A stretch of DNA of 64,000 nt, taken from NCBI GenBank assembly GCA_023213395.1, contig CM041465.1, forward strand, positions 45,205,741-45,269,740. The letters run 5' to 3'. A program made the position numbers and the translations under genes. Source of the stretch: Cycas panzhihuaensis. Lineage: Eukaryota > Cycadophyta. The notes beneath the pieces are model-generated. The model was not told the origin of the DNA. It worked only from the letters and a program-made list of their open reading frames with translations, and made no database searches. This document shows positions 11,071 to 22,038 of the stretch, piece by piece (position 1 is the stretch's first letter; each line of letters opens with the position of its first letter).

Positions 11071-13434
11071 GACGGATGAGGGTTGTTTCCTACGAACACC
11101 CGCCCGTTAAACAAACCCATCCTATCAACCAAGTGACCCAAGACCCTTCTACTCACACCTCAGCTTGCTCCATCGGCATACTTGATTCATCTCATCTTGG
11201 AGAAGATCCTGCATCTTCTTCTTCTAGTCTTACTCGCTTTGATCCTATCGACGTTGGGAGTTACAGGTACCTTGCCATGTTCAGTGATGATGAGTCCTAT
11301 GACAAGGACGAGGACTTTCCTCACCTCGTTTCTTTCCTCCGCGCTAGTAGGATACACCCTTCTTATTCTAGGTCCCAACTTAGAACCCCTTTTATTGGTG
11401 AGACTAGTCACCCCTTTGTGTTACATGTCATTATGCGCTTTGACCCACCAGTCACTGTTTCTTGCTCTCTAGTACCCCCTGTAGATGATGGTTTCGAGGA
11501 ACTTCCTTTCGCTCCCTCCGAGGAGCCCCTTCCTGACTCTCTCTTAGAGTCTTTCGAGGAGATTAGATAGCCTGATCACCACCATGGTCCCGTTGTCCCC
11601 ACTTCCTCTAGTGCTTCATCTATTTGAAGTAAGGTCATCCATGGGGCAGATTACTTCAAAGACGATGAAGCCTTGCTTGAGCACTTAGCGGGCTCTGTGC
11701 CTAACTTTCCTTCTGGTCACCATAGGCTTGGCCACCAGAAGGTCCTGGTGATTGGGTCCACACTCGCTGACCCAATCCCATCCCCTATTCCATCTCTTCC
11801 TATTGACCTTGCCCCTCTCCATTTTGAGGAGGGGAATGCCATGTACATGGGGGCGACCTAGGACATAGTCTTAGCCCCTGGCAAGGTCATTAAGGTGGGG
11901 GCAGAATGCTCTCCTGATAAAGTAAGGGAATATTCCCTTTTGTTCTAGGAGTTCTGAGATGTCTTTGTATGGGACTATTTTGACATGAAGGGAATTGACC
12001 CCTCCATCGTCACCCACAATCTCACTACCATTCCTGGTGCCTGACATGTGCACCAGAAGTAGCATCCCCTTCACCCTAAACTCTCAGTCATTGTCAAGAT
12101 GGAGGTCAAGAAGTTTTTGGATGCTGGACTTATTACTTCTATCGACTACCCTAAATGTGTATCCAACATTATCCCTGTTGCTAAAAAGAATGGGTCTATC
12201 TGGATATGTGTTGATTTCCATGATATCAATAACGCATGTCCTAAGGACAACTTTCCACTCCCTTTCATCGATCAAATCATTGATTGAACTTCCAGGTTTG
12301 AAGTTATATCCTTAATGGATGACTTCTCTGGCTATAATCAGATCCAAATATCTCCTAAAGACCGCCACAAGATGGCCTTCACCACTCTGTGGGGTACCTT
12401 TGCCTATAAGGTAATGCCCTTCAGCCTTAAAAATGCAGGCACTACTTACCAAAGGGTGATGTATTTTATCTTCCATGACCTCATCAATAACACATTAGAG
12501 GTATTTATAGATGACATGATGGACCTCTCATGTGTTAAAGCCCATCATCTTTCAGACTTGCAGGCTATCTTCACACAGTGCCGCAAGTACCACATAAGCC
12601 TAAACCCACTCAAATATGTGTTTGCCATTACTTCAGGCAAACTCCTTAGATTTCTTGTGTCAAAACAAGGAATTCAAATTGACCCTGACAAAGTCAAGGC
12701 AATCCTTGATATGTTGCCTCCTAGAACCCAACGACAGATCAAGTCGTTTCTAGGTAGGATCGGTTTCCTCATGCGCTTCCTGGCAGACTTCGCTGTGAGT
12801 GCCAAACCCCTGACGAACCTATTGAAGAAGGGAGCTCCATTTATTTGGTCTGATAAGGCCCAGCAAGCCTTTGAATGACTTAAGGAATCCCTCGCTTCCT
12901 CCCTTACATTGGCGCCTCCTTATTTCGATAGGCACTTCATTCTTTATACCTCAGTGAATGACGGGTCCCTAGGCGCTATGTTGGCTCAAGAGGATGACTC
13001 AGGAATCGAGAGAGCCATTTACTTCATCAGCTGCACTCTTGTGGCTACCGAACTTAACTACTCTCTGGCTGAGGAGTGTCTCTCCTTGGTCCATGTGACT
13101 AAGAAGTTTAGACATTACTTGCTTGGTAACACCACTAAGGTGATCATCCAGTCTAATCCCTTGCGATATTTACTTACTCGTTTAGACCTGATGGGCAGGG
13201 CTAGCCGTTGGGCCGTCCTAGTCCAGGAATTCGATCTCCATATCGTTAACAGGAAATCGAAGAAAGGGATGGTAGTGGCTGAGAAACTCGCAGATGCCCC
13301 TATCCCTAACTCACTCGATGCCCCTGTTGATGATTCCCTTCCTGATGAGTCTATCTTGACCATTCAAGACATCCCTCCCCATCCATTCGTCGACAATGAG
13401 TGGTATGGTGACATTGTGTGGTATCTCACATAAC
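11071..13434 (+). pseudogene. pol: Tat element reverse transcriptase and RNase H
   Basis: One frame without indels runs through here. A linker (11076-12070) is followed by RT: AKKNGSIWICVDFHDIN near 12181-12231, SLMDDFSGYNQIQISPKDRH near 12313-12372, the palm box FIDDMMD at 12504-12524, and the thumb/connection (KSFLGRIGFLMRFLADFAV). RNase H follows from 12909 (FILYTSVNDGSLGAMLAQ) to NRKSKKGMVVAEKLADAPIP. The palm aspartates are present. The RNase H lacks clear catalytic acids, which is common in the Tat group, where a second RNase H is thought to do the work. Stops are few (for example TGA at 12285 and 12876). After the RNase H the protein passes directly to integrase: the archaeal-type RNase H often found here is absent. 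Confidence 0.85.
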
Positions 13435-14643
13435 AGTAGTACCATCCTGAAGTTAGTAGTAAGGTTAGATCTCGTATCTAGACTTCTGCTAAGCAATACT
13501 TCCTCATGGATAAAGTATTGTACAAGAGGTCTTTCAATGGGATCCTCCTCCGCTACATCACCACCGGTGAAGCAGACTAAATACTCTACAAATTCCACCA
13601 TGGTATTTGTAGGGGCTACTTTGGGGGCCAGTCCATGGCCTAGAGGACCCTTCACATGGGTTACTATTGGCCGTCCCTCTTCAAGCATGCCCATGCTTTT
13701 TCCCTAAGGTGTCGGCGATGTCAGGAACACGCTAACATCTCCCATGTGCCTTCCGAGGCCCTTCATCCTATCGTATCTCTGTGGCCTTTCGCTTAGTGGG
13801 GTTTAGACCTCATCGGAGCTATCTCCCCACCTTCCTTGTCGCAGCATAAGTTTATCTTGACTCCTATGGAATACTTTACTAAATGGGCAGAGGCCATCCC
13901 TCTAGTTACTACCCCTGGTAAGACAATAACAACCTTCGTTTACCAGCATATCATTTGTTGTTTTAGGATTTCTGATGTCCTGATTACCGACAACAGAACC
14001 CCCTTTTATAACAAGGAAATGGATGAGCTTTGTGAGAAATTTAAAATCTCTCACAAAACTTCCTCTCCTTACTACCCCCAGGCAAATGGTCAAGTAGAGT
14101 CATTCAATAAGACTCATTAACATCTTAAAGAAAACTGTCACTCAATCTCAAAAAGATTGGTAGCTTCAGCTCCCTTCTGCTTTATGGGCTTATTGTACCT
14201 CTATCCGTTTTGCCATAGGAATGACCTTGTTCTCCCTAGTTTATGGTACCGAGGTGGTACTACTGTTGGAAGTGGAGATTCCCTCCTTGCGAGTTTCTCT
14301 TTGAGCTATCGTCGATGAGGAGTCAATTCATTAGGCTCACCTCCTAGACCTCAAAGCTTTGGATGAGAGACGTTTAGCCACCTATTAGGCTAACTTCGCA
14401 TCCAAGGCTTGCTCACAAAAGACCTATGATAAACACCTTTATTCCCATCCTTTATTTCCTGGGGACCACGTCCTCAAATTGGAATATCTTCATGACTGCT
14501 TAGCTAAATTCAGGCCCAAATGGGTTGGCCCCTTTGTCGTCATCGAGAGCCTTGGTAACAGTGCTTACAGGATTTCCACCTTAGAGGGTCTTGAGTTTGA
14601 GAAAGTCGTTAATGGGAAATTCCTTAAGAAATTTTACTCGTAA
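13435..14643 (+). pseudogene. Tat element integrase, end of pol
   Basis: Zinc region: YKFHHGICRGYFGG and CRRCQEH. Core: LTPMEYFTKWAEAIPL near 13858-13905, VLITDNRTPFYNKEMDE, and SPYYPQANGQVESFNKTH ending 14117. The second Asp and the Glu are kept; the first acidic residue is Glu where the family has Asp. A one-base frameshift near 14118 precedes TVTQSQKDW and LPSALWAYCTSIRFAIGMT. The C-terminal domain reads KFRPKWVGPFVVIESLGNSA and ends NGKFLKKFYS followed by TAA at 14641-14643. No chromodomain follows, as is usual for Tat. Confidence 0.85.
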
Positions 14644-15343
14644 CCCTGTCATCACCTTGTTCATGCTCTGAAATGAGCCTAAACTACCATCTTAAGTTCA
14701 TTCCCATTCCTCCCATCCATGGGTGGAATGACGACTTAAGATGGCCTCTTTCGCTTCCTTCTAGTTCCTCCCATGGAACCCTTGTTCCCATTTTTCTTGG
14801 GACCCCATCCTCCTATTTGGGCATCCCCCAGTTAGGACGATGCTCTAGAGTATCATCACTCCCATCTTGCTTGGTATTTCCTTTGCATATCCTGCTATGC
14901 TCTCATGTGGACATGCGTGTCATCGTATTTCTTAACTCCACATATGTCTATCACCTCTACGTATAGTGGTCGTGTGTGCTCCTGTTAGGTATATGGCCCT
15001 GCATGAAAGGAAATATGTGCAACCTAAATAAACATCATAACACAAAAGCTCATACAGTAATCAGCTCAAAATGCAACCATGCATATCCTCGTGCATTTGT
15101 GCACCCTCATACACACATAAGCATGTAAATAGAATATACACATCATCATATATCAAAATGGGGTACCAATCACCCCATCTATATACATAAAAAATCATGT
15201 GTCATATCATACATATGGTATGGTACATCATCTATGGGAAGTCAATGTCCTTATAGGGGGGGTACAATCATATGACCATATATATGGTGACTCCCTAGAG
15301 GCATGTGCTTTTCCCTGTTAAAATCAAATGCATATATCCTACT
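14644..15343. other. Tat element spacer between pol and the antisense gene
   Basis: About 700 bp in which I recognise no gene. The first 300 bp are C/T-rich on the plus strand. The second part is AT-rich with repeated CATATA/ATATGG words. It would hold the 3' ends of the two convergent transcripts (pol from the left, the antisense gene from the right); no clear polyadenylation signal stands out. Confidence 0.5.
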
Positions 15344-17200
15344 CTACTGATGCCCCGTCCCTGGGGCATAATCTCTTGGTTGATGTGATCCCTCTCCTGG
15401 GGACCACATCCCTCCGAGACTCCTCCTGAGTCTTTGTGAGCTCCCTGCCTCACTCCCCTCATCCCGTGGCCTCCTCGGGGTCACCACTAGTGTATGAGTC
15501 TGTGTCCTACCCTGCGCCGACCTCGATGCCATATCCTCGATCAGTCGATCGTATCGAGCCTAGAAACGATCCCGCTCCATCTCTATAAGGTGGAGCCTCT
15601 CCTCCATCCCTCGTATTCTCTCCTTCATCACTGCCATCCAGATATGGCTTCTCATATCCCCTCTGGCTCCTCCTTGAGCCTCCAGTGCCTGCATCCATGT
15701 CTGTAGAGCATCCCTCTTGACTTGGATGATGTCCATCTTAGCCTGTTGTTATCCTGCACATGCCTCGTGCTCCTAGGACTCCGTAACCCATATATATCTT
15801 GCTTGTATAAATGGGGTGAATGTTGCCATGTGACTGCCTGCCTATCTAGGCTCATCTCCTGCCTGGATGGGAGGCTGTCCCTTTGCGTAGGCCCGAAGGA
15901 AAATCTCTCAGACTACTACCTCTACCAACCTCTAGACATCTACCATGCCTGCAATCCAACATGCCACATATCAGTCCATGCCCATATGGATATCAAACCA
16001 AAATCAAACCATGTATGTATTGGGCAATCAAACGACGATAGGAAATGGTCATGTCTCACCTAGTGCGGCTGCTAGCTCCTTGACTTGGGCGACTGCCTTT
16101 CCCTCTAGCACTCTGCCAGCTGCCGGTGCCTCCTCCTCTGGTATGTCTTCTGCCATAACCTCAGCTCCTGGAGCATCCCTCCTCTTTGTGGTTAGTGCAG
16201 TTGCCACCTATCTGGATCTCCTGACAATCTGTAGCCTCTGGGTCCATGTCACTGGGCCCCTACCCTCATCTGTAGCTCCCGATGGGCCTGCCTCTCCACC
16301 TGTAGCCCTAGACGGACCTGCTTCTCCTCTATCTCATGATGGGCTAGTCCCATCACTGCCCTCATCGTCTCCTGGGGGTACTCCTACTCCTCTTGCCTCG
16401 TCATCACTGTCCCACCTCACTGCCCTATACAGATCTGCTATGAAATCTGTCATGGTGAGGAGGTATAGTGATGTGGACTCCACCGAGCGATGGATGTGAG
16501 CCTGGTCCTCAGTCCCTCTGAGCCTAGTCTTCCACCTATGCACCATCAGGGCCCACTCTACGATAAGGTGTGGTCCCCCTGTTGACACCACTGCTCCAAA
16601 GTGGTCGAAGAACCAACACTGCAATAACATGTTATATGAGAGTCCTCCTCTGCCCGACACCCTGATAGCGTCTAGCTATGTGACGAGGTTTTTCTCTATC
16701 AGAGTAGCCTAGTCCATCCACTCTCCTGCCTTGCATTGGCGTACCGTATCCATCCATCCATCTGGTATGTCTCTATAGTTCTGTTTCTGGGAGATCCAGA
16801 ACAGAATGCATAGCGTAATCAACTTCCTTACTCAAGGAACCCCTGACATCACCATGGTCTAGAGAGGAATCCCTCGTCTCTCCTATCTATCCAAACCTGT
16901 GAAAAATGTGGATGCCTCCCTGTGTGCTACCTTGTTACTAGGCACCGCTCCTAGTGTCACCAGCCTCCCCGTCGCCGATACTCCCAATATCCTCCTAATA
17001 TCGTCGGGCGTCACTGATACGTCTCCCACCTGGGGTAGATGGAAGACATGTCTCCTCCTGTCCCAGTGTGACACTATGTCAACCGGTAGTCACTGGTTTG
17101 AGGTATACTGAGGTGTCCTTGTGACCTTCAGTAGGCCACACCTTCATAGGATCTCCTGGTCCTCCCTGGTCATCATCTCAATGAGACTGAGCATAGCCAT
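15344..17200 (-). pseudogene. Antisense plant-mobile-domain (PMD) gene carried by the Tat element
   Basis: From an ATG at 17200 one minus-strand frame of exactly 619 codons runs to TAG at 15344-15346 with no frameshift, interrupted only by about 17 nonsense codons (the first at codons 19 and 37). Residues 53-68 read FHLPQVGDVSVTPDDI, followed by RRILGVSATGR: the N-terminal signature of the plant mobile (aminotransferase-like) domain, known from MAIN/MAIL proteins and from transposons. Near residue 180 comes GLSYNMLLQCWFFDHFGAVV. Residues 290-313 are Gly/Glu-rich with GEAGPS twice; about 515-556 (KERIRGMEERLHLIEMERDR) looks like a coiled coil; the tail is Arg/Gly/Ser-rich. PMD function in retroelements is not established. 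The domain call is by pattern memory. Confidence 0.7.
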
Positions 17201-18425
17201 TCCTATGTTTTTGTGGTTCTCTACCGCGATCACAGACTACAAAATGCCACCAAACTAATCAGAACTAGACCTACACACACTCCTCATCCTCTAGGCTATC
17301 TCTCAGCTCCTCCTAGTCGAGATTTGGGCCCCCATCTCATTTTTTCTGCAGTTTTACCTTTACATTGTGCCAAACTTCATAGTATCACAGAGTTTGGCCC
17401 AGGTCCCGCGGTGATCGGGGCCCTGTGACAAAGATCGTGACACCGCAATCTTTGTCACGGTGTGAATGGAACCCCCCTAAAAAATTAAAAATTTGTTCTA
17501 GGTGGGCCATATCCAGGCCCACTGGGACCAGGGCTGTCTAATGCCTTAGTCCTACCTCCTTTTGGGTCTAATTCAGACTTCGGGAAGTCATTTCTTGCCC
17601 ATATGGGGCCCAAAAACCTATATAGAAATCATAAAATGTAATAAACTTAAAACTGTGAGATGGGTTGGGTTTTCTAGGATCCACTCACTAGATCTGGCCT
17701 AGTGCTCATCATCCCGTCTCCACGGTCCTAGTGGCTATCCTCTGGCCCTGATCCGATGGTCTGATCTCCCTCTGCGTGCCTCCAAAGTTGAGTAGTGCTC
17801 CAATGCGTAAGGGAATGGCTCTAAATTCGCTCGAGAGCCCATGAAAATGAATCCCGTTTTCATCGATTTTCCTTATATAGGCAGGGACCCCAGCGAGCAC
17901 TGTCTCCATTTTTGCTCTTGTGATAGCCCTTTGGATTGTCTCTTGCCCCTGATCATCTTTGCCTTCTAGCCTTGTCTCTCGTTGTGCCCCCATAGCCTTC
18001 GTCTTGCTCTTCCTTGTGAGTGCATTTATGGCACCCTGCCAATGCATCTTTCGTAAGGCCTCTTTTGTCTCGTTTTATGCATTGTACCTATGCATGCCTG
18101 AGTTTATACTCGTTTGGCTCATTTCACCATCCTGGACCCATTTTTACAGCTTGTTCCTACTCTCGGGGCCTCCAAAGGGAATGCTCCCTCCGTTTAGAGT
18201 CATTCTTTGCTTTCTTAAGTAACCTTTGCCCCCCCCCAATCGGGGTACCCTTTTCCGCCCACTCTTAGCCAATGGTTGGGTCGCCTACTCTTGTCCTTGG
18301 GTAGCCTCATTGCTAGGTCCTCCTACCCTTCATGACTATTTATTACTTGCCATATGAGTCTCTTTGTGATTTGACTCCCATATTATTGCATATTCTTTTC
18401 ATCGAGACTTGTTCTTTCATCATCC
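17201..18425. promoter_or_regulatory. Tat internal spacer with candidate antisense promoter
   Basis: About 1.2 kb between the antisense PMD start and the plus-strand second RNase H. On the minus strand, TCTATATAGG near 17627-17618 is a plausible TATA box about 420 bp upstream of the PMD start. Two hairpins lie in the presumed leader: GCCAAACT/AGTTTGGC (17369-17398) and GTGACAAAGAT/ATCTTTGTCAC (17425-17458). The open stretch 18047-17709 on the minus strand has no recognisable domain. Promoter activity is inferred only. Confidence 0.35.
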
Positions 18426-18850
18426 ATGTCTCTTTTCATCTTTACTGATGGTGGAAGCTGCAGTAATCCAGGACCTTCTGCTGCTGCATGGATTCTTTGT
18501 AGCTCTTCCAGACATGACTTCCTACATTTTAGAATCTTTTTCCCTAAGGCCACCAATAATGAAGCTGAGTATACGACCGTTATAGAGGCCCTCACTGATG
18601 CACTCCGCTTCCATCACGGATCAATTGTTCTTCTATGCGACTCCCAGGTTGTGGTGTCCCATCTCACCCAGGTTTACCAGGTGCGATGCCCTCACTTGAG
18701 AGCCCTCACTTTGACTGCTAGGTCTCTACTGGCTAATTTCTAGTTTGTCGACATTTGATATATTCCTCGAGCCCTTAATGCTGAGGTAGATAGTCTTGTT
18801 TACCTCATCCTTGAGTGCCACCTTCCTCTTCTTGTTGATTGTCCCTGAGA
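18426..18850 (+). pseudogene. Second RNase H (archaeal/plant type) downstream of integrase
   Basis: The ATG at 18426 opens a 106-codon frame: FIFTDGGSCSNPGPSAAAW at the start (Asp8), KATNNEAEYTTVIEAL (Glu46/Glu48), VLLCDSQVVVSHLTQVYQVR (Asp72). After a TAG at 18741 the same frame continues YIPRALNAEVDSLVYLILE with the last Asp, so all four catalytic acids of RNase HI are still visible. It resembles the extra aRNH domain that Tat elements carry. In the layout I know best that domain sits between the first RNase H and integrase; here it is a separate reading frame after integrase and the antisense gene, about 400 bp before the polypurine tract. It would remove RNA from RNA/DNA hybrids during reverse transcription. 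Confidence 0.8.
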
Positions 18851-19256
18851 CTTACCTGGTCGCTCTGTCACCCAAGTCTCAGGTTGTCATGCAGATCACC
18901 TCATGATCTATTTGCACCTCCAAAAGTTAGCCGCTAATGAGGTTCAATTATGGCGACTACCAGGTTTGCTCATTTATCTCTTCTAGCTGACTTTATCATG
19001 CACTTCTCTTTGTATCTTTTTACGATGGGGGAAACCCCATCATCCTTCTAGATTTCGGTCGATTCCCAGGTGGCACATAGGCATCCTCTATGTTGTCTCC
19101 ACCCCTATCCTCATATCCATGCGTTCCGCCATGATACTCGCTGGCACCCTTGATTTCTGGTATGATCATATATATGCATGCACATGTGCTACTGACAGTT
19201 TTTGTTGCCAGCATTCGCCATCGCACCATGCTTCTGAGTGGCGAGGCTCTACTGCC
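18851..19256 (+). other. Tat 3' untranslated region
   Basis: About 400 bp between the second RNase H and the polypurine tract with no recognisable domain in any frame. The minus-strand open stretch 19343-19020 crosses the LTR border and is spurious. Confidence 0.5.
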
Positions 19257-19266
19257 AAGGGGGCAG
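19257..19266 (+). other. Polypurine tract of the Tat element
   Basis: AAGGGGGCAG ends at the base before the 3' LTR and is nearly all purine; it would prime plus-strand DNA synthesis. Its position confirms the LTR start at 19267. Confidence 0.7.
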
Positions 19267-22033
19267 TATTTCCCAGCTACTAGGAATGGATACAGATAGG
19301 TTGGCTTAGGTAAGCTCACATATGCTTCTCCCTTTTCACTCATGCTATTTCGTTGGGAGGGTTAACATAAGTGTTTCCTCGTTGCATGACTACTTGCTTC
19401 ATTTACGTGATTACTTTGCATTTGTTGCCTCTTCATGCTGCCTATCATATCGTGAGCCTATGATGACCCAGTGGGACCTACCTTTCCATAAGGTAGGCAT
19501 CCCCATAACACTATATGACCCTCTGTGCCGTCTCCACACTGCCTCGAGCTTCTTTCGGTTTGCATGGCCCGTTCATACCCCAACTTTGAGCTCCTTGTAC
19601 ATCATTTCTAGGACCTTTTTCCTATTGATGTTTGCTTGCCTCTGTCCACATGCATTTTTTATTGTCTCAGCCAACTAGACAGGAGGGCTAGCCCCTCCCA
19701 GGCCTGCCACATCACCTCCCAAAGCTCCCAAAAACCAGAATTCTACCATTCTGGCTTTTTGGTCCTACACCGCTGTAAACTTAGTGGTACTGCGAAGTTT
19801 ACCATGGTGCGATTGTTGTCAATTATTTTTTAAAATCTGCCGTGAAAATTCTCGTATTTCCTATGGAATCACCACGTGGTCTCACATCTGCCTCAGCCCT
19901 ATTCATGCCCTATTCACTCACTTAGGGCTGGGACCGGTATAAGTATCAAAACCCTCATCATTTTGAGGTCCTCTTAGGCCATTTTTTACTCTCTAACACA
20001 ATAGTTCCTGCTGCAACTTCTGCTCTCCTTCTTCTCCTGCTATAGGTGTACTTACAGGCCTATGTTTCCTGCAACCCTAGGCCAAGATTTGCCTACAACT
20101 CCTTGCTTCCATGGTGGGAAGCCTCTCTCCAGGATTTATCAAGTAATTTTGGTGTTGATTCTTCTCCAATTCGCCCAGTAAGTGTCCCTTTCAGCTGTCC
20201 GTCAGAATCTCTCCTGCAAACCCTTGTAGGGGTCCTCTTCCTCAGTGTTAGTAGGCCCAGATCTTCCATATATCTACATAGTAGGTCTTCCAAACCCTTC
20301 TCTTCCATATTTATGGTAAGCTCCCCCTATTTTGGGCCTATTTCTTATCTTATTTGCCTATTTCCTTCAGGTTTCATCGTTGCAAAGTCATTTTCCATTA
20401 TATTTGGCTTGTTGCTTCCCAGCTCTACTTTCTCTCCATGAGTTTTCTTCAAGGGAGCAGCAAGAGAAGAGTCACAAGGTTGGGTGAAGAGAGCAAGGCA
20501 GGGGAGCCCCCATTTTTAGTCCTTCTCTCTAAGGGTAATCCCTTCCCACCTTCTCTTCTCTTGCTCCATGCTCTTCTTGGGATTATTAGGAGTGATTGAG
20601 CCCTAGGCCTGCGCTGGATTATCAACATATGTAGCCTCTTGTTGTGCTGATTCTAGGCCTGCTCGCCTCTTGTTTGGACCCCCGTAGTGTCCCTCGGGTT
20701 GTTGGGTACTCCTTGATGTTATTGGCAAGGGTTGTGCACCGAATTGATGCCCGTAGTAACTCTGTGTCTTGCATGTTTCTCTAACACTTTGTTACCTTTT
20801 TCTTTGCATCTCTTGGATGTCCTTAATTATCTTTACCATTATCTTGCTATGCTTGAGAGTTGTGTGGAGAACCCAGCGAAGGGTTAGCCATTCTGAGGCT
20901 TCCCTTACTCCATTTTTGCTTGATGTTTAGTCTTATTTGAGAGAGGGTCTTAGAGCTTGTTGCAGCAATTATTTTTCCTAATACTTTAACATTAGTATCA
21001 CATATATACTTGTATATGTATAGTTTATCTTTTGCAGCCCCTTCTTGGAAGGGATAAGTCCGTGCATGCACAAGTTATCGTGGTGCTCTTGCGAAGGTAT
21101 AAAGCGTTCAGATCCGGGTAAGGTCTACCATTTCGTTCCTTTACTTTCGCTTCTTTCCTTTTTGCTTTCTTTTCACAAAGGGGAAGGTAAGGAAGCCCCT
21201 GTCATTCACGTCAAGACTTAGCTACACCTCCTTGGATTAACACAAGGATGTATGTTGCACATGGGTAAGGTCTTCCATTGGCCGCTACATCTTTCAGGTA
21301 CGTACATCCCTCTTTTAACTCTTGCTTTCCCTTTCTTACTCTTGTTTGGAATCTATGTGTTAGTTAAGTAGGTTACACATAAAAGTGAAAGGGGAAACAA
21401 TATGTTTTATTTACGATTGTATGTTTGCACATCATACATTTGACCCTCATAGGAAAAGGACCCATAGGAGACTTGTCTTTTCCTTTTCCTTTGCTTGCAA
21501 AGCCTAGTTTGCCTACTCGGTTTATTCCCACTTGGCATTGTCTGCTTGTGTATGTGACACCTATTCCCGTTTACTTTCCTGTTTCTTTTTTGAATCATTT
21601 GGGGGAAACATTGGTTTAGTTGTCCCATTCTCTTTGCGCTCTCTCCCTCTTGACCTTATTTGCTTGGTCAAATAACCAAGAGGAACATGGCCACATCATA
21701 GGCTATCGCCTACTTTGTCCCCACTCATTTCCCTCCACCATAGGGAAACTTTTGAGGACTCCTCTTTTCCCCTTCCAGCCATCCAAGGGTGGCAGGATCT
21801 TCTTCTCAAGTCCATTCAGGTTACCTTTCTTGTTTTCCCTCTTTCTCTTCTCGATAGAGGACCACCCCAAGGTAATTGGGTATCATCCATAGGTCCCAAA
21901 CTCGTGCTCCGGTGCACGGGGCACCCTCCGTGATTCTTACTTTGCTTGTAGGTTTTCACCCATACTCTTGATACTACCATTGACCATCATCATTCCTACC
22001 GAGCTAGGTGATTATCTCGTAGACATGCATCTA
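19267..22033 (+). repeat. 3' LTR of the Tat element
   Basis: Begins TATTTCCCAGCT, ends GCATCTA, 2767 bp, equal in length to the 5' LTR. The TATA box is at 19938-19945 and the U3 hairpin at 19766-19811. The differences from the 5' LTR are largely C/T and G/A transitions. Open frames such as 19322-19678 and 21620-21892 correspond to those in the other LTR but are not recognisable proteins. Confidence 0.9.
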
Positions 22034-22038
22034 GGTAC
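22034..22038. repeat. Target-site duplication of the Tat element, right copy
   Basis: GGTAC directly after the 3' LTR, matching GGTAT at 5037-5041 except for one transition. Confidence 0.7.

Larger units (their letters stand above)
5042..22033 (+). mobile_element. Tat/Ogre-like Ty3/gypsy retrotransposon with antisense PMD gene
   Basis: A 16,992-bp element with two LTRs of 2767 bp each, a primer site at 7809, gag, protease, RT, RNase H and integrase on the plus strand, an antisense gene at 17200-15344, a second RNase H at 18426, and a polypurine tract at 19257-19266. Very long LTRs, the long leader/gag, the NGS-type protease loop, the C-terminal INT signature ending in NGKFLKKFYS and a second RNase H all match the Tat/Ogre group. 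It is inactive (many TAG/TGA stops), and hand alignment of the first 230 LTR bases gives about 34 mismatches (near 15 percent), mostly transitions. It inserted into copia B. Confidence 0.9.

Noticed and set aside
11187-13694. Minus-strand open frames behind the Tat pol (11411-11187, 13363-13115, 13694-13311)
   Set aside because: They mirror the protease-RT-RNase H coding frame; the plus-strand reading has clear motifs and theirs have none.
17709-18047. 112-codon minus-strand frame upstream of the antisense PMD gene
   Set aside because: No domain, not in the PMD frame, and separated from it by the hairpin region. More likely promoter or leader; kept only as spacer.
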